Positions 16,751-24,639 of a stretch of 64,000 bases of DNA are shown piece by piece. Position 1 is the first letter of the stretch; each line of letters begins with the position of its first letter. This DNA is from Caulobacter sp. (GTDB lineage Bacteria > Pseudomonadota > Alphaproteobacteria > Caulobacterales > Caulobacteraceae). The stretch is taken from assembly GCA_017745235.1 (NCBI GenBank), contig JAGHZU010000002.1, positions 62,001 through 126,000 on the forward strand, written 5' to 3'. The translations under genes and the position numbers were made by a program. The notes under the pieces are model-generated. The model saw only the letters and a list, made by a program, of their open reading frames with translations. It was not told the origin of the DNA and ran no database searches.

Positions 16751-18616
16751 TTATTGGCAGGCCAGGCATTCCTCGTAGTCGGTCTTGGCCGGGGCGTCGA
16801 AGCCGCCGGTGTCGCTCTTGCCGTCCGAGCCGGCGTAGGCCGCCCGCTGCACCGACTTGGAGCGCAGGTAGTAGAGGCTCTTCACGCCCCGTTCCCAGGC
16901 CTGCCAGTGCAGCATGTGCAGGTCCCATTTGTCGACGTCGCCGGGCAGGAAGATGTTGACCGACTGGCTTTGGCAGATCTCCGGCGTACGGTCGGCGGCC
17001 AGTTCGACCACCCAGCGCTGGTCCAGCTCGAAGGCGGTCTTGTAGACGTCCTTCTCGTCCTGGCTCAGGAACTCCAGGTGCTGGACCGAGCCCTCGTTCT
17101 CCAGGATCGAACCCCACACCGCATCGGTGTTCTGGCCCTTCTCGGCGAGCAGCTTCTCCAGGTAGGGATTCTTAACCGCGAACGAGCCCGACAGGGTCTT
17201 ATGGGTGTAGATGTTGGCCGGGATCGGCTCGATGCCGGCGCTGGTGCCGCCGCAGATGATCGAGATCGAGGCGGTCGGGGCGATGGCCAGCTTGTGCGAG
17301 AAGCGCTCCATCGAGCCGCGCTCGGCGGCGTCGGGGCACGGACCCTTCTCTTCGCCCAACTTGATCGAGGCCTTGTCGGCCTCGCGGCGCAGGTGCTTGA
17401 ACATCCGCATGTTCCAGCTCTTGGCCAAAGCGCTCTCGAACGGCACGTTCTGGCTTTGCAGGAAGCTGTGGAAGCCCATCAGGCCCAGGCCCACCGAGCG
17501 CTCGCGCATGGCGGCGTAGGCGGCGGTCGAGGCGGCGTCGGGCGCGCGGTCGATGAAGTCCTGCAGGACGTTGTCGAGGAAGCGCATCACGTCCTCGATG
17601 AAGGTGGGATGGTCGCGCCACTCCAGGAACGTCTCGGCGTTGACGCTCGACAGGCAGCAGACTGCCGTACGGTCCTTGCCCAGGTGGTCGACGCCGGTGT
17701 GCAGCATGATCTCGCTGCACAGGTTCGACTGGCGCACGCTCAGGCCCAGCTCGCGCTGGTGCTGGGGCATGGCGCGGTTCACCGTGTCGGAGAAGATCAG
17801 ATAGGGCTCGCCGGTCTGCAGGCGCAGCTCCAGCACCTTCTGCCACAGGGCGCGGGCGTCGACCTCGCGCAGGACCTCGTTGGTCTTGGGCGAGCGCAGG
17901 CCGAACTTCGCGCCGTCACGCACCGCGTGCATGAACTCGTCGGTGATGTTGATGCCGTGGTGCAGGTTCAGGGACTTGCGGTTGAAGTCGCCCGACGGCT
18001 TGCGGATCTCGAGGAACTCCTCGATTTCCGGGTGGTGGATGTCGAGATAGACGGCGGCCGAACCGCGGCGCAACGAACCCTGCGAGATCGCCAGGGTCAG
18101 CGAGTCCATCACGCGGATGAAAGGGATGATGCCGGAGGTCTGGCCCTGGCCCTTCACCTTCTCGCCGATCGAGCGGACGCCGCCCCAGTAGGTGCCGATG
18201 CCGCCGCCGTTGGCCGCCAGCCACACGTTCTCGTTCCAGACGCCCAGGATGCCGTCCAGGCTGTCGCTGACGGCGTTCAGGAAGCAGCTGATCGGCAGGC
18301 CGCGCTCGGCGCCGCCGTTCGAGAGCACCGGCGTGGCCGGCATGAACCACAGGCGGCTCATGTAGTCATAGACGCGCTGAGCGTGCTCGGCGTCGTCGGC
18401 GAAGGCCGTCGACACGCGGGCGAACATGTCCTGGTAGGACTCGCCCGGCAGGAGATAGCGATCTTCGAGGGTGGTCTTGCCGAAATCGGTCAGCAGGGCG
18501 TCGCGCGAGCGATCGACCTGGACCTTCTGCACCAGCGCCAGCTTCGGACGCTCGGCGGCGCGCAGACCTTCAGTGCGCGCCTGGGGGGTAGCCGTCTTCG
18601 CCGCTTCACTGCTCAT
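16751..18616 (-). CDS. nrdA: Ribonucleoside-diphosphate reductase subunit alpha, class I, without ATP-cone
   Basis: 621 residues from ATG 18616 (an upstream in-frame TTG at 18622 is less likely). Catalytic subunit reducing NDPs to dNDPs with NrdB. Active-site cysteines are recognisable in LPISCFLNAV, NLCSEI (thiyl-radical Cys and Glu) and AVCCLSSVN. The C-terminal ECLACQ is the redox-shuttle CxxC. The protein goes almost at once from a short basic leader into the catalytic barrel (LTDFGKTTLEDRYLLPGESYQDMFARVS). The roughly 90-residue ATP-cone of E. coli NrdA, which sets overall activity by ATP/dATP, is absent. NrdR-like boxes lie upstream. Confidence 0.95.
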   Translation of the reverse strand: MSSEAAKTATPQARTEGLRAAERPKLALVQKVQVDRSRDALLTDFGKTTLEDRYLLPGESYQDMFARVSTAFADDAEHAQRVYDYMSRLWFMPATPVLSNGGAERGLPISCFLNAVSDSLDGILGVWNENVWLAANGGGIGTYWGGVRSIGEKVKGQGQTSGIIPFIRVMDSLTLAISQGSLRRGSAAVYLDIHHPEIEEFLEIRKPSGDFNRKSLNLHHGINITDEFMHAVRDGAKFGLRSPKTNEVLREVDARALWQKVLELRLQTGEPYLIFSDTVNRAMPQHQRELGLSVRQSNLCSEIMLHTGVDHLGKDRTAVCCLSSVNAETFLEWRDHPTFIEDVMRFLDNVLQDFIDRAPDAASTAAYAAMRERSVGLGLMGFHSFLQSQNVPFESALAKSWNMRMFKHLRREADKASIKLGEEKGPCPDAAERGSMERFSHKLAIAPTASISIICGGTSAGIEPIPANIYTHKTLSGSFAVKNPYLEKLLAEKGQNTDAVWGSILENEGSVQHLEFLSQDEKDVYKTAFELDQRWVVELAADRTPEICQSQSVNIFLPGDVDKWDLHMLHWQAWERGVKSLYYLRSKSVQRAAYAGSDGKSDTGGFDAPAKTDYEECLACQ

Positions 18617-18671
18617 GATCAAAAATCCATAATCAATCAGCGTGTTCCGGAGAAGGGAACGCCCCGTCCAG

Positions 18672-18718
18672 CCGCTATATCTTGTGGCCGAGGAGCCCCC
18701 TCAGCCCACATATGGGGC
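18672..18718 (-). promoter_or_regulatory. Paired NrdR-box-like sites upstream of nrdA
   Basis: The strong box CCGCTATATCTTGTGG (18672-18687) matches 13 of 16 positions of the recalled NrdR consensus. The second, CCCACATATGGGG (within 18703-18718), matches 9 of 16. They start 31 bp apart, the same spacing as the pair at nrdB. The sites lie 56-102 nt upstream of the nrdA ATG. The minus strand of the proximal box contains GATATAGC, which could be a -10 element, so binding would block RNA polymerase. Confidence 0.72.
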
Positions 18719-18736
18719 CACAGTGGCTAACGACTC

Positions 18737-19270
18737 GTCAACGGCGAGATGCGCCCCGCACGCGAGTTTTTTCTTAACAAGCTGTGAACGAACGCCGTCG
18801 TGCGAAGAGATGCTGGGCATCATCAAAGGGTTGCCAGGACAGGGCGAACGCCGCCCGCCGAGCCACAAAGAAGTGATCCGGCGGCGGAGCGGAATCTCGG
18901 AGAACGATGATCCGCCGACGGTCTTCGCGCGCCTTGCGATCCCTCTCGCCGCCCGGGCGCCTCCGAAACCTCGACAGGACGGGCGCGAGGGGCGGAAGAG
19001 CGGGCGAAATGGGCGGGCGAAATGGGTGGGTATGTCCTCTCCCTATTCCCGATCCGCCTCGCGCCTCGACGGCGCCCTCGGGTGAGCAGGATGCCAACCC
19101 AGGGAGAATCACCCCGCGAGTGGTTGCGCTGTCTTCAACTTCATCGGCCCGGTGAACGTGAGGCCTTCTTCATACGGATTGAACCCCCAGGAACTTAGGA
19201 GGAAACCCCGACCGGCTCTGCAACGAACCATCGAGCCCGAACCGGGGGCCAGCTGGGGCGGCGCACAAAA
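18737..19270. other. Gene-free stretch between nrdA promoter and OmpA terminator
   Basis: About 530 bp in which I find no coding sequence with convincing composition, no tRNA and no known RNA motif. The only structure noted is a 13-bp tandem duplication GCGGGCGAAATGG at 19000-19012 and 19013-19025. The open frames here are Arg/Pro-rich on both strands and lack ribosome-binding sites. Confidence 0.5.
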
Positions 19271-19301
19271 GAAAAGGGCCCGGCCTTGCGGCCGAGCCCT
19301 T
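19264..19301 (-). terminator. Intrinsic terminator downstream of the OmpA-family gene
   Basis: Stem AAGGGC-x-CGGCC / GGCCG-x-AGCCCTT (19274-19301) with a TTGC loop. On the minus strand it is followed by TTTTCTTTTGTGC. Confidence 0.88.
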
Positions 19302-19323
19302 CCCGATAGTGCGGATCTTGATC

Positions 19324-20529
19324 TTAGAAGTTGATCGAGATCGTCGAACGGCGGTTCAGCGGTTCCTTCACACCGTCGCCGGTGGCGACGGCCGGGGCGC
19401 TTTCACCCTTCCAGTCCACAGCCAGGGTCGACGAAGCGACGCCTTGACCCACCAGAGCGTCGGCGACGGCCTTGGCGCGGCGCTCGGACAGCTTGATGTT
19501 GTACTTCGGCGAGCCCGAGGTGTCGGTGTGACCGACGACCACGATCTTCGTCGCGTGACCCGCGTTGGCGTAGTTCGCGGCTTCCGAAACCACCGACTGG
19601 GCTTCCGGCGTCAGCACGTACTGATCGAACGGGAAGTAGACGATGAATTCCTTGGCCTCATACGCCGGCGGAGGCGGCGGGGGAGGCGGCGGCGGCGGAG
19701 GCGGAGGCGGCGGGGGAGGCGGCGGCGGCGGAGGCGGCGGCGGCGGCGGCGGAGCCGCGAAGGAGTAACGCAGACCCACGGTCAGCGATTGGTCCTTGTA
19801 GTCGCCTTGGAAGACGCCCGGGTTCAGGTTGTTCGAACCCTTGCTGCCGAACGAGTATTCCGCGCCGAACAGGTAGCGGTAGGTGACGTCGATCTTCAGC
19901 TTGTCGGTAGCCTTGATCGCCGCGCCGGCCAGCACCTGGTAGGCGACCGACATGTCGTCGTCGTCCACGGTCAGGTTCTGGATGGCCGGGTTGGCGGCCG
20001 AGATCGTGCCCGGAACGTTGCTGAACTGGCCCAGGGCCGAGAAGTCGCCGCGCACCGCGCCGAGGCCGGCGCCGACGTACGGGTTGACCCACGAGTTCGG
20101 GGCGATGTCATAGATGACGTTGACGAACAGCGACCAGGTGTCGATCGAACCCGAGGGGCTGCCGCACTTCGGCGAAGCCGTGGAGCGCGTCACGCCGGGG
20201 GTGCAGAGACCCAGCGGCTGGTTGGCGCGAACGGGGTTGCCGCGAACGCTGGTCAGATCGCCGGGGCGATAGCCGCCTTCGAGTTCAGCGCGCCAGTGCG
20301 GGTCGAACTGATAGCCCAGGCGAACGAAGCCCGCCCAGTCGTCGTCCGTCGACCACGTCCAGTGATAGGCGGCGCCGTCCGGGGCCTTGCCCGAGGATTC
20401 GGTGCTGATGCCGTCCGGCCAGTGGTAGCCGAGGTCGACCGCGCCGTACCAGCCGGTCTCTTGGGCCGAAGCGGCGCCAGCGGCGAACACCGCGGCCAGA
20501 GCCACTCCCGCCAGGAGTTTGAGTTTCAT
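19324..20529 (-). CDS. OmpA family outer-membrane protein with polyproline linker
   Basis: 401 residues. Signal peptide MKLKLLAGVALAAVFAAGAASA; N-terminal 8-stranded porin-like barrel (GWYGAVDLGYHW ... VNPYVGAGLGAVRGDF ... LTVGLRYSF); then 29 consecutive prolines; then a C-terminal OmpA peptidoglycan-binding domain (FIVYFPFDQYVLTPEAQ ... VVVGHTDTSGSPKYNIKLSERRAKAVADAL). The OmpA domain has the conserved Asp and Arg used to bind meso-diaminopimelate, tethering the outer membrane to the cell wall. The proline tract replaces the usual Pro/Ala-rich hinge. Likely abundant and constitutive; strong terminator downstream. Confidence 0.93.
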   Translation of the reverse strand: MKLKLLAGVALAAVFAAGAASAQETGWYGAVDLGYHWPDGISTESSGKAPDGAAYHWTWSTDDDWAGFVRLGYQFDPHWRAELEGGYRPGDLTSVRGNPVRANQPLGLCTPGVTRSTASPKCGSPSGSIDTWSLFVNVIYDIAPNSWVNPYVGAGLGAVRGDFSALGQFSNVPGTISAANPAIQNLTVDDDDMSVAYQVLAGAAIKATDKLKIDVTYRYLFGAEYSFGSKGSNNLNPGVFQGDYKDQSLTVGLRYSFAAPPPPPPPPPPPPPPPPPPPPPPPPPPPPPAYEAKEFIVYFPFDQYVLTPEAQSVVSEAANYANAGHATKIVVVGHTDTSGSPKYNIKLSERRAKAVADALVGQGVASSTLAVDWKGESAPAVATGDGVKEPLNRRSTISINF

Positions 20530-20856
20530 ATCAAGAGCCCTCTATTGCCCTGCACCGGCCGAGACCGACCGAGCATTGTTATACCAAGGCGCACGATCCG
20601 CGAAAGTGTCAGCAGAGCAACACCCGTCAGGTTTCGTCCCCTTGAAAGACAAGACGACGCCAACACATGACCGCCCCACGAAATCAACTTCCGAGCGTAT
20701 CGACTGACTATCCCGGAAAAAGCGCCAGCGTACTATCGGTTCGCACGTGAATCCGCACAGCGCAAGGCCTTCGGCACGATTTGCCCCCTGACTCCGCGTA
20801 AAATCGTCGCAGTGAAGCTTAGGCGCCGCAAACCGCGCAGACGGGCGCCGGATACC
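20530..20856. other. Intergenic region upstream of ompA-like gene
   Basis: About 330 bp with no supported gene. It presumably carries the promoter of the OmpA-family gene (minus strand) and the end of the exporter operon transcript. No strong hairpin with a T-run was found after the permease stop. Confidence 0.4.
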
Positions 20857-21987
20857 TCAGTCGAGGGTGCGACGATACCGCGACATGGCCGCAGCGGCGA
20901 TCACCACGACGAACAGGGCCAGGGCGGCAAGACTTGTCCACAGGTCGTGAAGTCCTAGGCCCTTAAGTAAAGAGCCGCGCACGACGCGCAGGAAATGGGT
21001 GACGGGAATCACCGTTCCCAAAGCCTGGGCCCACTGCGGCATGCCCCGGAAGGGGAACATGAAGCCGGACAGCAGCAGCGACGGCATGATGTAGAAGAAC
21101 GACATCTGCATCGCCTGCAGCTGGGTTCGCGCGACCGTCGAGATCAGGAAGCCCAGCGACAGCGAACCGACGATGAACAGGAAGACCCCGAGGACCAGGG
21201 CCTCCCAGCCCCCGGCCATCGGCACGGCGAACAGCGCCCGGGCCAGGACCAGGATCACCACCGTCTGCACCAGCCCCACCACGACGTAGGGGGTAAGCTT
21301 GCCGATCATCACCTCGATCGGCCTGGCGGGCGTGGCCAGCAGGCTCTCCATCGTCCCGCGCTCGAACTCACGAGTGACGCCCAGCGAGGTCATCATCACC
21401 AGGGTCATGGAGAGGATCACGCCCAGCAGGCCGGGCACGATGTTGTAGGCGGTGATGGCCTCGGGATTGTATCGGCGGTGGATCACCACCTCGAACGGGT
21501 CGCGGTCGACCTGGGCGGCGGCCCCGACGAGGTCGCGGGAAAGGGCCGTACGCGGAAGACTGGAAAGGGCCGCGATCGCCCCGCCGGTGGCGGCGGGGTC
21601 GGAGGCGTCGGCCTCGACCAGGATCTGGGCGTCGTCGCCGCGAACCACCCGCCGGGTGAAGTCCGCCGGGATGGTCAGGGCGAACTGGGCCCGCCCCTCG
21701 GCGATGGCGCGATCGAGATCCGCCGGCGAGGCGGCCTCGGCCACCACCTTGAAATAGCCGCTGTTGACCAGGGCCGAGAGGGTCGAGCGCGCCATCGGCC
21801 CGTGATCCTGGACCAGAACGGCGGTGGGCAGGTCGCGAGGGTCGTTGTTGATCGCATAGCCGAACAGCATCAGCTGCACGATCGGCATGACCAGGATCAT
21901 GGCGTAGGTCAGCCGGTCGCGGGTAAGCTGGATGAACTCCTTGATGAGCACCGCGAGGATGCGGTCAACGGACGATCCTCCGGTCAT
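20857..21987 (-). CDS. ABC-2 type transporter permease
   Basis: 376 residues, last gene of a four-gene exporter operon. An N-terminal transmembrane helix (LTYAMILVMPIVQLMLFGYAIN) is followed by a long periplasmic domain to about residue 180. Five helices follow, including IVPGLLGVILSMTLVMMTSLGVTREFERGTMESLLATPARP, the YhhJ/YbhR family hallmark. It pairs with the ATPase upstream to export a hydrophobic compound. Start ATG overlaps the ATPase stop by 4 nt; the frame extends further upstream but only as a shadow of the ATPase. Confidence 0.9.
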   Translation of the reverse strand: MTGGSSVDRILAVLIKEFIQLTRDRLTYAMILVMPIVQLMLFGYAINNDPRDLPTAVLVQDHGPMARSTLSALVNSGYFKVVAEAASPADLDRAIAEGRAQFALTIPADFTRRVVRGDDAQILVEADASDPAATGGAIAALSSLPRTALSRDLVGAAAQVDRDPFEVVIHRRYNPEAITAYNIVPGLLGVILSMTLVMMTSLGVTREFERGTMESLLATPARPIEVMIGKLTPYVVVGLVQTVVILVLARALFAVPMAGGWEALVLGVFLFIVGSLSLGFLISTVARTQLQAMQMSFFYIMPSLLLSGFMFPFRGMPQWAQALGTVIPVTHFLRVVRGSLLKGLGLHDLWTSLAALALFVVVIAAAAMSRYRRTLD

Positions 21988-22934
21988 TGGAAATTGTCCT
22001 GGGAGGTCGCCATCAGGCGGATGAAGACGTCCTCCAGGGTCGGCGAAACCTCGCTCCACGTGAACGGCGGCCTGCGCCAGGGGGCGATGGCGGCCTCGAG
22101 CGCAGCCCGGTCCTCGCCGCTGACATGCAGGGCGGCGCCGAATGGAGCGGCCATGGCCACGCCCGGCGCCTTGGCGAGCTCGCGCGCCAGGCGGTCGGCG
22201 CCCGGCCCCTCGGCGCGGAAGGTGACCAGGCCGGAGCCGGCGATCACCTGATCCAGCGTTCCCCGCGCCATCAGCTTGCCATAGGCGATGTAGGCGATGT
22301 CGTGGCAGCGCTCGGCCTCGTCCATGTAGTGGGTGGAGACCATGACGGTCAGCCCCTCGGCCGAAAGGGCGTGGATCTCGTCCCAGAACTCGCGCCGCGC
22401 CTGGGGATCGACGCCGGCGGTGGGCTCGTCCAGCAGCAGCAGGCGCGGATCGTGCAGCACGCACGAGGCCAGGGCCAGGCGCTGCTTCCAGCCGCCCGAC
22501 AGGCTGCCGGCAAGCTGTTTCTGGCGGTTCGCCAGCCCCAGCCGCTCCAACGCCTCGTCCACCCGCGCCCGCCGACGGTCCAGGCCGTAGATGCGGGCGG
22601 TGAAGTCCAGGTTCTCGCGGATCGAGAGATCCTCGTAGAGCGAGAACTTCTGGGTCATGTAGCCGGTCTGGCGCTTGATCTCGTCGGCGTGGCGGCGGAA
22701 ATCCAGGCCCAGCACCCCGCCCTCGCCCGCGTCCGGCGTCAGCAGGCCGCATAACATGCGCAAGGTGGTGGTCTTGCCCGAGCCGTTGGGTCCCAGGAAG
22801 CCGGTGATCCGCCCCGTGCTCACCTGGATCGACAGGTCCTGGACCACGTGCTTGTCGCCGAACCACTTGTCGAGCCCGCGCACGTCGACCGCCAGATCGT
22901 CCAGCCCCGCGATGGACGCGGCGGCGGCGCTCAC
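21984..22934 (-). CDS. ABC transporter ATP-binding protein
   Basis: 316 residues from a GTG start at 22934 that overlaps the HlyD stop by 4 nt (GTGA). Walker A GPNGSGKTT, signature motif LSGGWKQRLALA, Walker B LLLLDEPTAGVD, and the H-loop STHYMDEAERC are all intact, so it should hydrolyse ATP. The C-terminal about 80 residues form the DrrA-type accessory region. A single nucleotide-binding domain with one permease implies homodimers of each. Related systems (YbhF/DrrA) export drugs or lipids. Confidence 0.92.
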   Translation of the reverse strand: MSAAAASIAGLDDLAVDVRGLDKWFGDKHVVQDLSIQVSTGRITGFLGPNGSGKTTTLRMLCGLLTPDAGEGGVLGLDFRRHADEIKRQTGYMTQKFSLYEDLSIRENLDFTARIYGLDRRRARVDEALERLGLANRQKQLAGSLSGGWKQRLALASCVLHDPRLLLLDEPTAGVDPQARREFWDEIHALSAEGLTVMVSTHYMDEAERCHDIAYIAYGKLMARGTLDQVIAGSGLVTFRAEGPGADRLARELAKAPGVAMAAPFGAALHVSGEDRAALEAAIAPWRRPPFTWSEVSPTLEDVFIRLMATSQDNFQ

Positions 22935-23917
22935 CGGCGAGGGTCCTTCAGCGGGACGACGTCGATCGGCAGGCCCGGCTGGAGGCCCCCGGGGTGATCG
23001 GGCAAGGCCTCGACCAGGAAGACCAGCCGGTCGCGGGCGTCTCGGCTGTAGATCACCGGCGGGGTGAACTCGGCGCGGGGGCTTACATAGTTGATCCGCG
23101 CGCCCTGCCCCGCCGCGCAGCCGTCGCAGTTGAAGGCGATGCGCGCGCCAGGGCGGTACCAGGAGACCTCGGCCTGGGGCACGAAGAATCGCAGCCGCAC
23201 GCGGTCGTCGGCCAGCAGCGCCACCACCGGCTGGTTGGCGGACGCCCATTCACCGGGCTGATAGAAGACGTCCTGCACCCGCGCCGCCACGGGCGCGCGC
23301 GGGCTGATCAGGTCCAGGCGGTTCTGGGCCGCGGCCAGTTGATCGCGGGCGGCCGAGGCCTGGTCGCGGGCCGCCCGGATCGCATCGGGACGCGCGCCCA
23401 GGGTTCCCACGCGGCGCTGCTGCTCGACGGTGCGGACCTGGGCCTGGGCGGTCCGCAACGCAGCGCGGGCCTGATCCAGGCGCGAAGGGGCGTAGATGCC
23501 CTTGGCCGCCAGCGGGGCGATCCGGTCGTAGTCGGCCCGGGCCTGGTTCAACTGGGCCTGGGCGGCGGCGCGCTGGGCGTCATAGACCGCCAGCTCGTCC
23601 GGCCGTTGCCCCTTCTCGGCGTCCTGGGCCTGGGCCTGGGCCGCTCGCGCCTGGGCGGCGGCCTGGTCGCGCGCGGCCACCAGCTGGGCGGCGTCCAGGG
23701 CGAACAGCGGCTGGCCGGCGGCGACCCTCTGGCCGCGCTGGACCGACACCGTGGAGACCGGTCCGGCCGTGGCGGCGCCGACATAGAGGGTCTCGCCCTC
23801 GACATAGCCCGACAGGCGACGCGGATGGGCCGCGCCCGGTCCCCAGATCCGCCAAGCCAGGAAGCCGACGACGCCCACGCCCACGATCGCCAGCCCGATG
23901 CGGACCGCCGGCTTCAC
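22931..23917 (-). CDS. HlyD family periplasmic adaptor subunit
   Basis: 328 residues from a GTG start at 23917, overlapping the TetR gene stop by 4 nt. One N-terminal membrane anchor (VRIGLAIVGVGVVGFLAWRIWG) precedes a lipoyl half-motif (YVEGETLYVGAATAGPVSTVSVQRGQRVAAGQPLF), a long Ala/Gln-rich coiled coil (residues about 75-190), the second lipoyl half (LDLISPRAPVAARVQDVFYQPGEWA) and a beta-barrel domain. It is YbhG-like and bridges the ABC permease to an outer-membrane channel; no TolC-type gene is adjacent. Confidence 0.9.
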   Translation of the reverse strand: MKPAVRIGLAIVGVGVVGFLAWRIWGPGAAHPRRLSGYVEGETLYVGAATAGPVSTVSVQRGQRVAAGQPLFALDAAQLVAARDQAAAQARAAQAQAQDAEKGQRPDELAVYDAQRAAAQAQLNQARADYDRIAPLAAKGIYAPSRLDQARAALRTAQAQVRTVEQQRRVGTLGARPDAIRAARDQASAARDQLAAAQNRLDLISPRAPVAARVQDVFYQPGEWASANQPVVALLADDRVRLRFFVPQAEVSWYRPGARIAFNCDGCAAGQGARINYVSPRAEFTPPVIYSRDARDRLVFLVEALPDHPGGLQPGLPIDVVPLKDPRR

Positions 23918-24564
23918 GCGGCGGCTCCCGCCCGAGAGGGCTCGACCAGCATACCGCCCAGGACCACCTGGGCGTGCTGGGCCAGCAGGGCTTTCATGTC
24001 CATCGGCTCGGCTCCTATGGGAACGAACACCTCACGCCACAGAACACCCGTCAGCAGGGGGCCGGCCAGGCTGACGACGTACAGCCGCGGATCGCCGGGC
24101 CGCACCTCGCCGCGCGCCTGGGCGGCGGCCACCGCCCCGCCCAGGGCGTTCAGCACCCGGCTGACCACGTCCTCGTGCCAGACCTTGGCCAGTTCGGGGA
24201 AGTTGCGGGATTCGCCGATCACCATCTTGGCCACGGGTCCCAGCCGGCCCTGGGCCAGCACCTCGCCGATACGCCCGAAGATCAGGCCCACCAGGTCGGC
24301 GAAGGCCAGGCCTTCCTGGGCGGCGAAGGCCTCGACGGCCGCGAGGTTCGGCGCGACCGTCTCGCGCACCACCGCCCGGAACAAGTCCTGCTTGGTCTCG
24401 AAATAGAGGTACAGCGCCCCCTTCGACACGCCGGCCCGGGCGGCGATGTCGTCCAGCCGCGCCGCCGCGAAGCCCTTCTCAGCGAATACCTCGAGGGCGG
24501 CCTCTATGATTTCGCCCGGGCGCGCCTGGCTGCGCCGCCGCCACTTGGGCTGGCCTGGTTGCAT
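23914..24564 (-). CDS. TetR/AcrR family transcriptional regulator, first gene of exporter operon
   Basis: 216 residues. The N-terminal TetR helix-turn-helix is clear: IIEAALEVFAEKGFAAARLDDIAARAGVSKGALYLYFETKQDLFRAVV. The C-terminal ligand domain (from about residue 70) is diverse. It heads the coupled operon regulator-HlyD-ATPase-permease, the layout of CecR/YbiH-type exporters. A perfect palindrome sits 8 nt upstream of its ATG and overlaps TATATA, so it very likely autorepresses the operon until an exported compound binds. There is no Shine-Dalgarno before the ATG, consistent with a very short or leaderless mRNA. Confidence 0.93.
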   Translation of the reverse strand: MQPGQPKWRRRSQARPGEIIEAALEVFAEKGFAAARLDDIAARAGVSKGALYLYFETKQDLFRAVVRETVAPNLAAVEAFAAQEGLAFADLVGLIFGRIGEVLAQGRLGPVAKMVIGESRNFPELAKVWHEDVVSRVLNALGGAVAAAQARGEVRPGDPRLYVVSLAGPLLTGVLWREVFVPIGAEPMDMKALLAQHAQVVLGGMLVEPSRAGAAA

Positions 24565-24571
24565 GGACCGC

Positions 24572-24603
24572 TCGTATATAACTGACCCGTCAGTTATATA
24601 CGA
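24572..24603. promoter_or_regulatory. TetR operator candidate: perfect palindrome with 15-bp arms
   Basis: TCGTATATAACTGAC (24572-24586), a CC spacer, then its exact reverse complement (24589-24603). It covers the probable -10 (TATATA) of the exporter operon and ends 7 nt from the TetR ATG. Confidence 0.85.
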
Positions 24604-24639
24604 GATGCGACCTTCCGCAATGGGCCGGAAGCGCCGGAT

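Noticed and set aside
19000..19025. 13-bp tandem repeat as part of a CRISPR or larger satellite
   Set aside because: Only two copies with no spacers and no further repeats.
18774..19112. 112-codon minus-strand frame upstream of nrdA
   Set aside because: Arg/Pro-rich composition typical of noncoding frames in GC-rich DNA, no ribosome-binding site and no recognisable domain.
19152..19334. 60-codon plus-strand frame near the OmpA terminator
   Set aside because: Runs through the terminator and into the antisense of the OmpA gene; composition is not protein-like.
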